Source: an uncultured Neomegalonema sp. (GTDB lineage Bacteria; Pseudomonadota; Alphaproteobacteria; Rhodobacterales; Rhodobacteraceae). From it: a stretch of 42,435 bases of DNA. Position numbers and translations under genes: made by a program. Shown here in pieces: positions 32,674-41,469 of the stretch (positions are counted from its first letter, which is position 1; each line of letters starts with the position of its first letter). The notes below the pieces were generated by a model. The model did not search any database. It saw only the letters and a program-made list of their open reading frames with translations, and had not been told where the DNA came from. The stretch lies in NCBI GenBank assembly GCA_937928005.1, contig CALFVD010000002.1, positions 1-42,435 of the forward strand, in the 5' to 3' direction.

Positions 32674-33069
32674 TCAGGACAGGCTATAGGCGATGACGAA
32701 ATTGTTGGTGACGATGCTGGATGTCCAGCCACACATTACCGTCATAATGAAGATCGTGATGCGGTTTGGCGACCAGACGATCATGGCCGCAACCATCGCC
32801 TGAAGCGCCATTTTCGGCACATACCATGCCGAGCCGAGATACTCCTGAGCAGCGCGTACTCCGTCGTTGAGTTCATAGGCTCCAACAGAAAGCGCCCAGT
32901 TCGTCGAGAAGACATCCATGATGCCGAGGAAGACAAAGAGACCGGCGAGGGTATAGCCTGCCCGCACCAGAAGCGGATTCTGTCGCGCCCGTTCCGCCAC
33001 TCTGCCGTACCTATGCGCTCGCCGCATGATCGCCGCCCCGATGCTGTCCCGTATCCCCGCTGTGATCAT
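32674..33069 (-). CDS. Small integral membrane protein
   Basis: The 131-residue protein has about three hydrophobic helices (around 35-55, 84-103 and 104-125) and a basic N-terminal cytosolic segment (RRAHRYGRVAERARQNP). Its composition is coding-like and it has its own terminator. I do not recognise a function. It lies downstream of hemH on the same strand with a 151-bp gap, in which nothing beyond a short inverted repeat (CATCCG/CGGATG) was seen. Confidence 0.65.
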   Translation of the reverse strand: MITAGIRDSIGAAIMRRAHRYGRVAERARQNPLLVRAGYTLAGLFVFLGIMDVFSTNWALSVGAYELNDGVRAAQEYLGSAWYVPKMALQAMVAAMIVWSPNRITIFIMTVMCGWTSSIVTNNFVIAYSLS

Positions 33070-33220
33070 GCCGTCCCGCTCCTAACATCCGGTGAACCTG
33101 TGTGGTAACGGATGGAGCAAGACGCGCGCCATAATGGGACGGAATCGCGTGAATAGAGGCAATGTGGGCGAGGTAGTGGTTAATATCGTCCGTACGTTTT
33201 AAGGTAAGGGCTAAGAAAAA

Positions 33221-34330
33221 TTACAACCATCCCCCAGATTCGCATTTTACGACATCGACGATCATGTCGATATGGGCGTCGTCGTCGTTGAGACAGGGCA
33301 GGTAGGTGAAAACCTCGCCGCCGCCTTCCTCGAAGGCTTCCTTGATTTCCTCGTTGATCTCCTCGAGCGTCTCGACGCAATCGGCGGAGAAACCGGGGGC
33401 GAGGATCACCATATCCTTCTTGCCCTCATGGGCGAGTTCCTCGACCCGTTTGACGGTGTAAGGTTGAAGCCATTCCTCGGTGCCGAAGCGGGACTGGAAG
33501 GTGACTTCGAGGAAATCCTTGGACCAGCCAAGCCGCTCACGCAGCAGGCGCGTCGTCTTCTGGCATTGGCAATGGTAAGGGTCGCCCGACATGAGATAGC
33601 GTTTTGGAACACCGTGATAGGAGGTGACGACGACATCGGGAGGCGGCTGACCATTGGCCTTGCGCTCGGCCATATGCCGCTCAAGCGACTGGGCCAATGC
33701 CTCGATATAGAGCGGATGCTCGTAATAGGCGGGCACGGTGCGGATATAGGGTTGCCAACGCAAGTCCATCAGGGCACGGAAGGCTTGATCATTGGCGGTG
33801 GCCGTGGTGGGGGCCGCATATTGGGGGTAGAGCGGGAAGAAAACGATCCGCTCGCAACCCGCTTTCTGCATCCGCTCGATAACGGATTTGGTCGATGGGT
33901 TGCCGTAACGCATACAGTAATCGACCACTACATCGTCGCCGTATTCGGCGGTCAGGGCCGCGCGCAGCTTTTCTGTCTGGGCCTTGGTGATGGTCAGAAG
34001 GGGGGATTCGCCCGCTTCTTCGTTCCAGATCGAGCGATACGCCTCACCCGACGAGAAGGGACGCTTGGTTAGGATGATGCCGTTCAGCAATGGCCACCAC
34101 AGCGCGCGGTTGATGTCGATAACACGCCGGTCGCTGAGGAATTCTTTGAGATAGCGACGCATCGGCCAATAGCTGTGATCGTCAGGCGTACCGAGATTGG
34201 CAATCAAAACGCCGACCTTGGCACGGGGAACGGGTGGATGATCGGTATTCGCATGGGTCAGCCGCCCTGCGCCGGGAACGTCAAGCGGAGTATCCGGTGT
34301 TTTCTCATGCGTGGGCGCTGCATCGAGCAT
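33221..34330 (-). CDS. hemH: Ferrochelatase
   Basis: The 369-residue enzyme inserts ferrous iron into protoporphyrin IX, the last step of heme synthesis. The core begins at about residue 38 (AKVGVLIANLGTP) and contains the active-site histidine in SYHGVPKRY and the acidic track (EEINEEIKEAFEEGG). DYCMRYGNPS and VFFPLYPQYAAPT are typical. GAGGT 7-8 bases before the ATG at 34330 decides the start. The in-frame extension to 34579 is rejected. It supplies heme for the ccm and ctaD products in the same window. Confidence 0.97.
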   Translation of the reverse strand: MLDAAPTHEKTPDTPLDVPGAGRLTHANTDHPPVPRAKVGVLIANLGTPDDHSYWPMRRYLKEFLSDRRVIDINRALWWPLLNGIILTKRPFSSGEAYRSIWNEEAGESPLLTITKAQTEKLRAALTAEYGDDVVVDYCMRYGNPSTKSVIERMQKAGCERIVFFPLYPQYAAPTTATANDQAFRALMDLRWQPYIRTVPAYYEHPLYIEALAQSLERHMAERKANGQPPPDVVVTSYHGVPKRYLMSGDPYHCQCQKTTRLLRERLGWSKDFLEVTFQSRFGTEEWLQPYTVKRVEELAHEGKKDMVILAPGFSADCVETLEEINEEIKEAFEEGGGEVFTYLPCLNDDDAHIDMIVDVVKCESGGWL

Positions 34331-34382
34331 GGGCGTACCTCTGGTTTTTATCTTCTGATAGCTAGGTGTATTGTGCGGCGCG

Positions 34383-35312
34383 TCAATGGCTGGGTTTATC
34401 ATCGAGGGGATGTTCGGTGGTATGCAGGGCGTCGGCGAGGCGCATCTTTGCGGAGCCGGGGCGTAGTGGTTGGGGCTGTGAGGCGGCGGGTGCCCAACCA
34501 TGGAGATAGGCAATATCGAAGTGGATCGGGATTTTCCCATCTGGGTCCGCATGATCTTCGGCAAGGATAGCGAGGGCACGCATCAGGGTATCGCGGCGTA
34601 GAAAGATGCGGCGGCGCTCGGCCAGTACATTGGTTTCGCCCATCGCGCGTAGGTCGTGGAGCAAGCGCAAAGGGCTGGCGTAACGAACGGTCAGGCGGTC
34701 GCGGTCGGCAACGGGCAGCGCAAGGCCCGCGCGTTGGAGCAGGCCGCCGAGATCACGCAGATCGGCCATGGGCGAGACGCGGGGACTAAGGCCGTCGACC
34801 GTCTCAATTTCGGCGCGGGCGAAGGCATCGCGTAGGGGAGCAAGGGTTTCTCCGGCGAGCATAGCGGCGATGAGCAAGCCGTCTGGTCGCAATGCGCGGC
34901 GCATTTGGATCAGGGCGCCGGGCAGGTCGTTGACCGCATGTAACGTCAATGGCGCGATGATGAGGTCAAAGGCTTCGGGCGCGAGGGGTAGCAGCTCCTC
35001 GTCCGCGATGAGAGTATAAGCTTTTCGGCAGGCGCGGGCGGCGAGGCGAGCCATGGCGGGGGCCGCGTCGATTTGGACGAGGATTTCGGGGGCGTATCGC
35101 GCGGTGAGCATTCGCGCTATGTTGCCGTCGCCTGCGCCGATAATCGCAATGCGGGTGAAGCGGCGGTTCACGTCGTCGAGCCGTTCAGCAATATCATCCT
35201 GTACGCGGGTAAGCAGGAAATCGGCATCGGCAAGGGACGCGGCGGCACGATTGCGGCGCTGGCGCAGTGCGCTACGGTCAAACGGGCCGGGGCTGTTCAG
35301 ATCGGTGGTCAT
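34383..35312 (-). CDS. SAM-dependent methyltransferase-fold protein (NDUFAF5/BioC-like)
   Basis: The 309-residue class I methyltransferase-fold protein has a SAM site near residue 57 (IAIIGAGDGNIARML), an acidic post-beta2 loop (QIDAAPAM), and EAFDLIIAPLTLHAVNDLPG as motif IV. The pattern matches the alphaproteobacterial relatives of NDUFAF5 often annotated BioC-like. NDUFAF5 itself hydroxylates an arginine of complex I, so methyl transfer should not be assumed. It lies divergent from comF, with only 20 bp between starts, and 52 bp before hemH on the same strand. Confidence 0.85.
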   Translation of the reverse strand: MTTDLNSPGPFDRSALRQRRNRAAASLADADFLLTRVQDDIAERLDDVNRRFTRIAIIGAGDGNIARMLTARYAPEILVQIDAAPAMARLAARACRKAYTLIADEELLPLAPEAFDLIIAPLTLHAVNDLPGALIQMRRALRPDGLLIAAMLAGETLAPLRDAFARAEIETVDGLSPRVSPMADLRDLGGLLQRAGLALPVADRDRLTVRYASPLRLLHDLRAMGETNVLAERRRIFLRRDTLMRALAILAEDHADPDGKIPIHFDIAYLHGWAPAASQPQPLRPGSAKMRLADALHTTEHPLDDKPSH

Positions 35313-35332
35313 GGGGCAGGGTATAGGCCGTT

Positions 35333-36106
35333 ATGGAGGAAATCGCAGGAAATAATCGCAAGGCGGGCCGGTCGATGATGCGACGGATCGGCGCGAGGGT
35401 TGCGGGGATGGTCTGGCCGCCGGGATGTTTGGCCTGTGGGGCGGATGTATCTGACCCTTATGCTCTGTGTACGCCATGCTGGGGCGCGTTGGGGCTGATC
35501 TCGATGGCCGGATGCGAGCGATGCGCGCGGCCCTTGGCTGTAGGGGCAGGGCAGGGCTTGCAATGCGAGGATTGTGCGCGGTTGCGAATGGCATGGAACC
35601 GAGGGCGAGCGGCGACGTTATATGGAGGCAGCGCACGGACATTGGTACTGGCGCTCAAACATGGCGATCGGGCGGAGATTGCACGGCCCATGGCGGGATG
35701 GATGCGGCAGGCGGGGCGCGATGTGCTGATGCAGGCGGATATAGTGGTGCCGGTCCCGTTGTATTGGACGCGGCGACTGAAACGGCGGCTGAACCAATCG
35801 GCGGAGTTGTCGCGGCGGATTGCGCGGGCGGAAGGGGTGGCGCATGGAAGCGGTGTGCTGCTGCGCACCCGTGCGACCGACAGCCAGCGGGGGCGAAGCT
35901 TTGAGCAGCGGCAGCGTAATGTGCGCGGTGCTTTTGCGCTGGCGAAGGGGGCGGATGTGGCGGGCAAGCGTGTCGTGCTGGTTGATGATGTGATGACGAC
36001 AGGCGCAACGCTTAATGCGGGAGCGACAATCCTGCGCAATGCCGGGGCCGCAAATGTCGATGTGTTAGTTTTTGCGCGGGTCACACGCGAAGATGTTCAT
36101 TTTTAG
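35333..36106 (+). CDS. comF: ComF-family phosphoribosyltransferase-like protein
   Basis: The 257-residue protein has an N-terminal double zinc-ribbon with four CxxC pairs (Cys 32/35, 46/49, 61/64 and 78/81) and a PRT domain with the PRPP loop VVLVDDVMTTGATL. ComF proteins act in DNA uptake in competent bacteria but are widespread elsewhere with unknown role. The start is not certain: ATG 35333 or the ATGATG at 35375-35380 would both keep the zinc ribbon. Confidence 0.92.
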   Translation: MEEIAGNNRKAGRSMMRRIGARVAGMVWPPGCLACGADVSDPYALCTPCWGALGLISMAGCERCARPLAVGAGQGLQCEDCARLRMAWNRGRAATLYGGSARTLVLALKHGDRAEIARPMAGWMRQAGRDVLMQADIVVPVPLYWTRRLKRRLNQSAELSRRIARAEGVAHGSGVLLRTRATDSQRGRSFEQRQRNVRGAFALAKGADVAGKRVVLVDDVMTTGATLNAGATILRNAGAANVDVLVFARVTREDVHF

Positions 36107-36133
36107 TTCTTTTTCACTTTTGCTACACGAATT

Positions 36134-36148
36134 GATACCTTATGTATC
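36134..36148. promoter_or_regulatory. Short palindrome before grxC
   Basis: GATAC (36134-36138) and GTATC (36144-36148) form a 5-bp inverted repeat in an AT-rich 69-bp spacer between comF and grxC, 31 bp before the grxC start. It could be an operator or part of a promoter. Evidence is weak. Confidence 0.25.
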
Positions 36149-36178
36149 GAAAAATACGAATCTTCTCGGAGAATTATG

Positions 36179-36436
36179 ATGCCTAAAGTCGAACTCTATA
36201 CGAAAGCCACCTGTGGTTATTGCATGATGGCGAAAAGGATGCTCGACCGCAAAGGTGTTGAGTACACGGAGTATCCTGTCGGTTCCGATGCGCCGAAATT
36301 CGATGAGATGATTAGCCGCTCTCAAGGGGGCCGAACTGTGCCGCAGATTTTCATCAATGATATGCATGTCGGTGGGTTCGATGAATTGAATGGGCTGGAG
36401 CGGGCCGGAAATCTAGATCCGTTGTTGAAATCCTGA
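36179..36436 (+). CDS. grxC: Glutaredoxin 3
   Basis: The 85-residue dithiol glutaredoxin has the active site C12-G-Y-C15, cis-proline in TVPQIFI and the GSH-binding GGFDEL motif. Length is normal. The second ATG of the ATGATG pair (36179) has a better spacing from GGAG than the first (36176). It sits in the frequent alphaproteobacterial order comF-grxC-nitrilase. Confidence 0.95.
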   Translation: MPKVELYTKATCGYCMMAKRMLDRKGVEYTEYPVGSDAPKFDEMISRSQGGRTVPQIFINDMHVGGFDELNGLERAGNLDPLLKS

Positions 36437-36438
36437 CA

Positions 36439-37272
36439 ATGACGCGGGTTGCGCTGATCCAGACAAACGCGACTGGGGATGCGGCGCATAATCGTGCGCG
36501 GGCGCTGGCCTTGATCGGCGAGGCGGTGGATGCGGGGGCGCATTTTGTGGCCACGCCTGAGGTGACGAACCTGATTGCGCCGGGGCGCGAGGCGCTGTTT
36601 GCAACGATTTGTAACGAAGCGGATGATCCGTGTTTGGCGGCAATCCGCCAACTTGCGGCGGAGCGAGGGGTCGGTGTGCTGATCGGTTCACTGGCGTTGA
36701 AGGCGGAAGGTGAAGCGGAGCGGGCGGTGAACCGCTCGTTCTTGATTGATACGCAGGGCGAGATCATCGCGCGCTATGACAAAATCCATATGTTCGAGGC
36801 TGATCTGGGTAATGAAGGGCGCTTTCTTGAGGCGGCGTCCTATCGTCCCGGTGATCGGGCGGTAATAGCCGATGCCGGATGGGCATCGCTGGGGTTGACG
36901 GTTTGTTATGATCTACGGTTTCCGGCGCTGTACCGGGCATTGGCTAAGGCTGGGGCGCAGGTCTTGACGGTGCCGAGCGCATTTACCGCGCCAACGGGGC
37001 GGGCGCATTGGCATATCCTACTGCGCGCGCGGGCCATCGAGACGGGGTGTTTCGTTATCGCCCCGGCGCAATGGGGACCGCATCATGGCAAGGACGAGAC
37101 ATCTTTGCGCGAAAGCTATGGCCATTCGCTGATTATCGACCCATGGGGAAATGTGCTGGCGGATGCAGGCGAGGGTGAAGGGATCATCCATGCTGATCTT
37201 GACCTGACGATGATCGATAAGGCCCGCAAGCGCATCCCATCACTATCGAATGACCGGGATTGGGCATTGTGA
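36439..37272 (+). CDS. Carbon-nitrogen hydrolase (Nit1/deaminated-glutathione amidase-like)
   Basis: The 277-residue nitrilase-superfamily enzyme has the catalytic triad E41 (ATPEVTN), K115 (YDKIHMFEADL) and C156 (LTVCYDLRFP). The DKIHMFD/E and CYDLRFP signatures are those of Nit1/YbeM-type amidases that clear deaminated glutathione. It starts 2 bp after the grxC stop, a fitting partner for a glutathione-using enzyme. The exact substrate is inferred from family. Confidence 0.93.
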   Translation: MTRVALIQTNATGDAAHNRARALALIGEAVDAGAHFVATPEVTNLIAPGREALFATICNEADDPCLAAIRQLAAERGVGVLIGSLALKAEGEAERAVNRSFLIDTQGEIIARYDKIHMFEADLGNEGRFLEAASYRPGDRAVIADAGWASLGLTVCYDLRFPALYRALAKAGAQVLTVPSAFTAPTGRAHWHILLRARAIETGCFVIAPAQWGPHHGKDETSLRESYGHSLIIDPWGNVLADAGEGEGIIHADLDLTMIDKARKRIPSLSNDRDWAL

Positions 37273-37319
37273 ATGTAGTGATATATCGTGGTACACGACG
37301 TACGCGGTTGTGAGCTTTG

Positions 37320-38087
37320 TTACCGACCGCCGCTCGCGGTGCGGCGTCCAAAGCCACCTTCTTCGGTCCTTCCTAATGCAGCAGCGACAGCCGCGGCTGT
37401 GGGCATTGTTGGTGCGGGGGCGGGCGCTTCGGCCTCGACTTGCTCCTGACCCAAGACGACGTCGATACTGCTTTGCGCTGTATTTAGCGCCGGTTCGTAG
37501 AGCGGCACAAAGCGCGAGCCTGCCACACCCGATTGTAGCGCAAGGATCGTTAGATCACGCACGCCAAGAGATTGAACTGCGCCGATCATCTTCATCGCAG
37601 CCGTCGCAAGGGCATAGGAGGTATCATTTGTGCTGAACCCCGCATCACCGGCGAAAGCATGGATCGCTTTGCGGTGACGCGCGCCGCCGTTTAATGGCGT
37701 TTCGCGTGGCGCAACATGTGCGGCGACGTCCAATGCCGGAAACGAGCCGGGCAAAAGCTGCACACCAAGCAATTCGACAATGGAGCGATAATCAGGCAGA
37801 TTCTCAACCTCGACGCCAAATGCCTCACTGGCAATCATCGTTGAATATCCCCAAAGTGTATGGGTTTTCACATCGCCATCATGCACAGCTTCGGCGACCC
37901 TTCGGCTCTCAACCACCCCAAATTCCGGTAGGCGCGGTTCATTAGCGATCAATGCCATCTCACCCGAAAGCGCAGCGGTCGATGCGATGACGGTGGGCCA
38001 ATGCACCTCGCCATTTACCTGATAAGCCGTAACGAGATAGCGGACAAAATCGTCACCCACCGAATTCCAGCGATGCCCCGATGCCAT
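37320..38087 (-). CDS. Unknown soluble protein of 255 residues
   Basis: I recognise no family. No signal peptide or membrane helix is seen. The middle is largely helical (IGAVQSLGVRDLTILALQSG) and the C-terminus is a low-complexity Ala/Pro/Glu tail followed by GFGRRTASGGR. The ATG at 38087 is preferred because GAGGAT stands at a good distance; ATGs at 38096 and 38108 would sit too near or lack a site. It is convergent with the nitrilase gene. Confidence 0.7.
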   Translation of the reverse strand: MASGHRWNSVGDDFVRYLVTAYQVNGEVHWPTVIASTAALSGEMALIANEPRLPEFGVVESRRVAEAVHDGDVKTHTLWGYSTMIASEAFGVEVENLPDYRSIVELLGVQLLPGSFPALDVAAHVAPRETPLNGGARHRKAIHAFAGDAGFSTNDTSYALATAAMKMIGAVQSLGVRDLTILALQSGVAGSRFVPLYEPALNTAQSSIDVVLGQEQVEAEAPAPAPTMPTAAAVAAALGRTEEGGFGRRTASGGR

Positions 38088-38464
38088 GTTATCCATCCTC
38101 ATACACACATTTTACAAGGACGAATATCGCACCTAAAACAGAATAATTAGTAATTATCACTGTATATGAATAACATGACTTAGTAACCGCGTGGGTAATA
38201 AGCGCCATTCGACGGAAACGACAATTGCCCGTTGCCGATGGCGGCTTAGTTGTGTGTCGAAATCGGGTGAAATTTCTCAGATGGTGGGATTTGTGACTGA
38301 TCATGTGACGAGATCAAGAGCGATAGGCTTGATAGGGTGAACGAGTGTTTTCCACCCTTCGATCTTTCGCATGGTGATTGTGCCGATTAAAGCTTCCGAC
38401 CAATCCGCCTTGCTCGCTATGTCGGTTTCGCTGTATTGCCGCCCCTAGAGTGCAGGGAGGCGAT
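38088..38464. other. 377-bp intergenic region between the unknown gene and moaC
   Basis: AT-rich near the 38087 start, with the palindrome TAATTA-G-TAATTA at 38144-38156 that may be an operator or UP-like sequence for the minus-strand gene. The part near moaC has no clear promoter or riboswitch-like structure that I can support, and no ORF with a credible start. Confidence 0.4.
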
Positions 38465-38941
38465 ATGAGTGGGTTTACGCATTTCGATGAGAGCGGCGCG
38501 GCGGCGATGGTGGATGTTTCCACCAAGGATGTCACCTCGCGGACGGCCACGGCGCGCGGGCGAATCGTGATGCGGGCCGAGACGCTGGCGATGATCCTCG
38601 CCCACGGCCATAAGAAGGGCGATGTGCTGGGGGTGGCTCGGCTGGCCGGTATCATGGGGGCAAAGCGCACCAGTGACTTGATTCCCTTATGTCATCCGCT
38701 GGGCTTGTCGAAAGTCTCCGTCGATTTCCTTCCCGATGAGAGCGCGAATGCCATCGATATCGAGGCAACGGCCAAGGTGACGGGGCAGACCGGCGTGGAG
38801 ATGGAGGCGTTAACGGCGGTGAGTGTCGCGGCCCTGACGATCTATGACATGTGCAAGGCGGTGGATAAGGGGATGCGAATCGAAGCGGTGCGCTTGACCC
38901 ACAAGGACGGGGGCAAATCCGGCCCGTTTGAAGCGGCATGA
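38465..38941 (+). CDS. moaC: Cyclic pyranopterin monophosphate synthase MoaC
   Basis: The 158-residue enzyme of molybdenum-cofactor synthesis forms cPMP from the MoaA product. Family signatures are the N-terminal [14 protein letters not shown], the [14 protein letters not shown] block and the [20 protein letters not shown] block with its catalytic Lys and Asp region. GGAGG just before the ATG at 38465 fixes the start. moeA overlaps its stop (ATGA). Confidence 0.97.
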   Translation: MSGFTHFDESGAAAMVDVSTKDVTSRTATARGRIVMRAETLAMILAHGHKKGDVLGVARLAGIMGAKRTSDLIPLCHPLGLSKVSVDFLPDESANAIDIEATAKVTGQTGVEMEALTAVSVAALTIYDMCKAVDKGMRIEAVRLTHKDGGKSGPFEAA

Positions 38942-40131
38942 TCTCGGTCGAGGAAGCACGCGCACGTATCCTATCGCTGATGACGCCCGTAGGCCGCGAA
39001 GTCGTGGCGATTACCGAAGGTGTCGGGCGGGTTCTGGCGGCGGATGTGGTGGCGCGGCGGACGCAGCCCCCGTTCAATTCCTCGGCGATGGATGGCTATG
39101 CCGTGCGCGGCGGCGAGGTTGAACCGGGAGCACAGTTTCGGGTGGTGGGCGAGGCGGCGGCGGGGCATCCGTGGGGCGGAACGGCGGATGCTGGCGAAGC
39201 CGTGCGCATCTTTACCGGTGCGCCTGTGCCTGATGGTTTGGACCGGATCGTTATTCAGGAAGATGTAATGCGTGAGGGGGATGCGATTACCCTGCGCGAA
39301 ACACTGGATGAAGCGCCTTACCTGCGCCGAGCGGGTTTGGATTTTGCCGCAGGGGATGCGCTGCTATCGACGGGGCGACGGTTGTCGCCGGAGAACATTG
39401 CCTTGCTTGCAGCGGCAGGGCATTCGCTGATTACGGTCTATCGCAAGCCGCGTGTTGCCTTGCTGGCGACGGGGGATGAGTTGGCCTTGCCGGGTGATCC
39501 GGTGGGCGCAGGTGGGATTATCTCGTCGAATAATTTTGGTCTGGCGGCGCTTATCCGGTCACTGCATGCGGAGGCGGAGATACAACCGATTGCGCCAGAT
39601 GAGGCGGATGCGCTGCGATGTTTGGCGCTGGAGGGGGCGCAGGCCGATCTGTTTGTGACGCTAGGTGGGGCATCGGTTGGCGACCATGATCTGATCCGCC
39701 CTACGCTAACTCAGCATGGGTTGGACCTCAATCTATACAAGGTTGCGATGCGGCCCGGCAAACCGCTAATGGCGGGGCGCTTGAATGGCACGCCAATGCT
39801 GGGGCTGCCCGGAAATCCAGTATCAGCGATGGTCTGCGGGCGAGTGTTTCTTGCGCCTGCGCTGGCTGTTCTATCGGGTGTCGAGGCGCGGGCGCCGGAA
39901 ATGCGCGAGGCGGTGCTAGCTTGCGATATCGGACAGAACGGGCCTCGTGAGCATTACATGCGGGCCGAATGCGTGATGCGCGATGGCGTGTTACATTGCA
40001 CACCGTTCGATAGTCAGGACAGTTCGCGTCTTGCGCTACTGTCACGCGCCAATGCGTTGATGGTGCGCCCGGTCAGTGATCCGCCACAGCGGATGGGTGA
40101 CTATGTGCGGGTCATCATGCTTGATACGTAG
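38938..40131 (+). CDS. moeA: Molybdopterin molybdenumtransferase MoeA
   Basis: The 397-residue protein inserts molybdenum into adenylylated molybdopterin. Typical blocks are [32 protein letters not shown], the MoCF-fold [14 protein letters not shown] and [16 protein letters not shown]. It is translationally coupled to moaC. Its TAG stop is at the left edge of an 85-bp inverted-repeat element. Confidence 0.97.
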   Translation: MISVEEARARILSLMTPVGREVVAITEGVGRVLAADVVARRTQPPFNSSAMDGYAVRGGEVEPGAQFRVVGEAAAGHPWGGTADAGEAVRIFTGAPVPDGLDRIVIQEDVMREGDAITLRETLDEAPYLRRAGLDFAAGDALLSTGRRLSPENIALLAAAGHSLITVYRKPRVALLATGDELALPGDPVGAGGIISSNNFGLAALIRSLHAEAEIQPIAPDEADALRCLALEGAQADLFVTLGGASVGDHDLIRPTLTQHGLDLNLYKVAMRPGKPLMAGRLNGTPMLGLPGNPVSAMVCGRVFLAPALAVLSGVEARAPEMREAVLACDIGQNGPREHYMRAECVMRDGVLHCTPFDSQDSSRLALLSRANALMVRPVSDPPQRMGDYVRVIMLDT

Positions 40132-40215
40132 TGGATCGACCGAGACATTTGAACCCCACAATTTTGCGCGGACCTCTCGGTTATGTCGTTCAAATGTCGA
40201 GATAAGTTGATCCAC
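40131..40215. repeat. 85-bp inverted-repeat (MITE-like) element after moeA
   Basis: The ends GTGGATC (40131-40137) and GATCCAC (40209-40215) are complementary, and so are GACATTTGAAC (about 40144-40154) and GTTCAAATGTC (about 40188-40198), with a 4-bp length difference between the two arms. The result is a long imperfect hairpin. The element begins on the last base of the moeA stop and is followed by a run of A, so it may also act as a terminator. No second copy was seen in this window. Confidence 0.6.
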
Positions 40216-40230
40216 CAAAAAAATCCAGCG

Positions 40231-40289
40231 GGTTCGTTTCGTCAGAAACAGTCCACTAGGTGATTCACCAAACGGCAGTGTAACGAACC
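40231..40289. repeat. Nested palindromes downstream of the small ORF
   Basis: GGTTCGTT (40231-40238) and AACGAACC (40282-40289) form an 8-bp perfect inverted repeat that encloses an 11-bp palindrome GGTGATTCACC (40259-40269). It lies just after the small minus-strand ORF and could be its 3' structure or a relic of another element. Confidence 0.5.
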
Positions 40290-40308
40290 AAGATTCGCTA
40301 TGAATTTT

Positions 40309-40503
40309 TTAGGCAGCGTTTGACCGGGTTGGGCAAGTGCTGTCGCGACTCGTAACCTTTGGGAAGAAAGCGCAGACATTCGTTGGTTTGCGCTTTTTGC
40401 GTATATCGGCGAGTGCTTCTTCATAGGTTCGCAGCGGGCGTTCGAGATAGGGGCTAACGATGGTGGCCTCGGCGTAGTGTTCTGCTGACGTAGGTACAGT
40501 CAT
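40309..40503 (-). CDS. Small unknown ORF, 64 residues
   Basis: ATG at 40503 has AGGAA about 8 bases upstream, which supports real translation. The first 40 residues (SPYLERPLRTYEEALADIRK) look like a conserved short protein. The last 25 are atypical (TSRDSTCPTRSNAA), so the tail may be altered by a frameshift or by nearby repeats. No function is recognised. A 60-aa ORF in another frame over the same place is not supported. Confidence 0.45.
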   Translation of the reverse strand: MTVPTSAEHYAEATIVSPYLERPLRTYEEALADIRKKRKPTNVCAFFPKVTSRDSTCPTRSNAA

Positions 40504-40627
40504 GGTCGTTTCCTTGAGTGACGATATATAACTTACGATGTCTTATAAACACGCCTCGATTGTTTTTGGTTCCATCACATTATGAGTTTTTTAGTAAATA
40601 TATCATTAACTTAGGTTAACGCTTCGT

Positions 40628-40721
40628 TATAGCGATTTGCGATAAACCTGAGCCATGTTTCGCGCCAAGAGCCGCGCAAAACATGGCGCTTGGTGATTCA
40701 GGATAATCGCAATTTGCTTTA
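40628..40721 (-). repeat. 94-bp palindromic element, copy 3 (inverted)
   Basis: It is the reverse complement of copy 1 over its full 94 bp, from TATAGCG to TTTA, with a few substitutions including both arms (GATTTGC, AATTTGC). The central hairpin pairs CCATGTTT with AAACATGG. In this orientation one stem position is C/A, whereas in the copy 1 orientation it reads T/G. Confidence 0.85.
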
Positions 40722-40762
40722 GGAATTATTATGGCGAATTGCGCCATTGTCTTAACGGATAA

Positions 40763-41437
40763 TTATCGCCCTCCAAAACACAGATCTGCGATACGGGCGG
40801 CACTGACGGTTTTGGTGTCGTCGCTGTCGGCGGACAGGGCGACGCGGGTAACAGGCGGGGGTGCGCTACCCCAGATTTCACGGTAAAGAGCGGCTATGTC
40901 GACGCTTTCGGTTTGCCATTGCCCTACGGGGTCGGCGGTGGTGCGTAGGGTGATGATTTGACCAGAACTGCCGGAATAGGGGCTTTGCGCTTTACTGCCC
41001 CGTGGTTGATTTCCTCCCCAGACGAATTCAATCACACGACCCGGTGCATCAGCTCCAGCGATGGACTCGACGACGACGCGCTTCACCCGCTCGCCCATGC
41101 TGGCTGTCGAAGGATCGTAGGCGAATCCGACTGTGAGGGCCATTGAGCGATCATCACCGCCCTTGCGGGTCAGGTCAGTGGCGGGAACCGACTGATCAAT
41201 GCGCCAGCGCCATGTGAGCACTGGTTGGTCACTGCTTGGTGCGTTCGTGTAGAGTATTGATGCACCAGAGTTCGACATGACGCTTAACGCGCCATTCTCT
41301 TCCGCCCATGTGTTTGGTGGGATGCTTTTGAAATCGAGGCGTTCCCACCCCGGCAAACCCGGTGCGATGGGCACGCAGGAAGCATTGGCATGGGTTGCGG
41401 TGAAGACTAGGGCGGTGGCGAGGATAATCTGTTTCAT
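40763..41437 (-). CDS. DUF3047 exported protein
   Basis: This 224-residue protein has a signal peptide (MKQIILATALVFTATHANA) and a DUF3047 beta-rich domain with WRWRIDQ, GGDDRSMALTVGFAY and RIADLCFGGR. Function is unknown in the family; it is probably periplasmic. The ATG at 41437 is required for the signal peptide. Upstream in-frame codons to 41692 overlap the dehydrogenase gene and are rejected. Confidence 0.85.
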   Translation of the reverse strand: MKQIILATALVFTATHANASCVPIAPGLPGWERLDFKSIPPNTWAEENGALSVMSNSGASILYTNAPSSDQPVLTWRWRIDQSVPATDLTRKGGDDRSMALTVGFAYDPSTASMGERVKRVVVESIAGADAPGRVIEFVWGGNQPRGSKAQSPYSGSSGQIITLRTTADPVGQWQTESVDIAALYREIWGSAPPPVTRVALSADSDDTKTVSAARIADLCFGGR

Positions 41438-41469
41438 GGGTGGCTTTCTGCCATTAGAAAACGGCAAAA

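Noticed and set aside
32265-32696. 143-codon plus-strand ORF
   Set aside because: Composition is Arg/Pro/Ser-rich without any domain. It crosses a transposase relic in a different frame and a minus-strand terminator.
34331-34579. 83-residue N-terminal extension of ferrochelatase
   Set aside because: The extension is Pro/His-rich with no family match, overlaps the methyltransferase gene's 3' end, and a good ribosome site fixes the ATG at 34330.
40242-40424. 60-codon minus-strand ORF
   Set aside because: It overlaps the better-supported 40309-40503 frame, has no convincing ribosome site and lies across the palindromic region.
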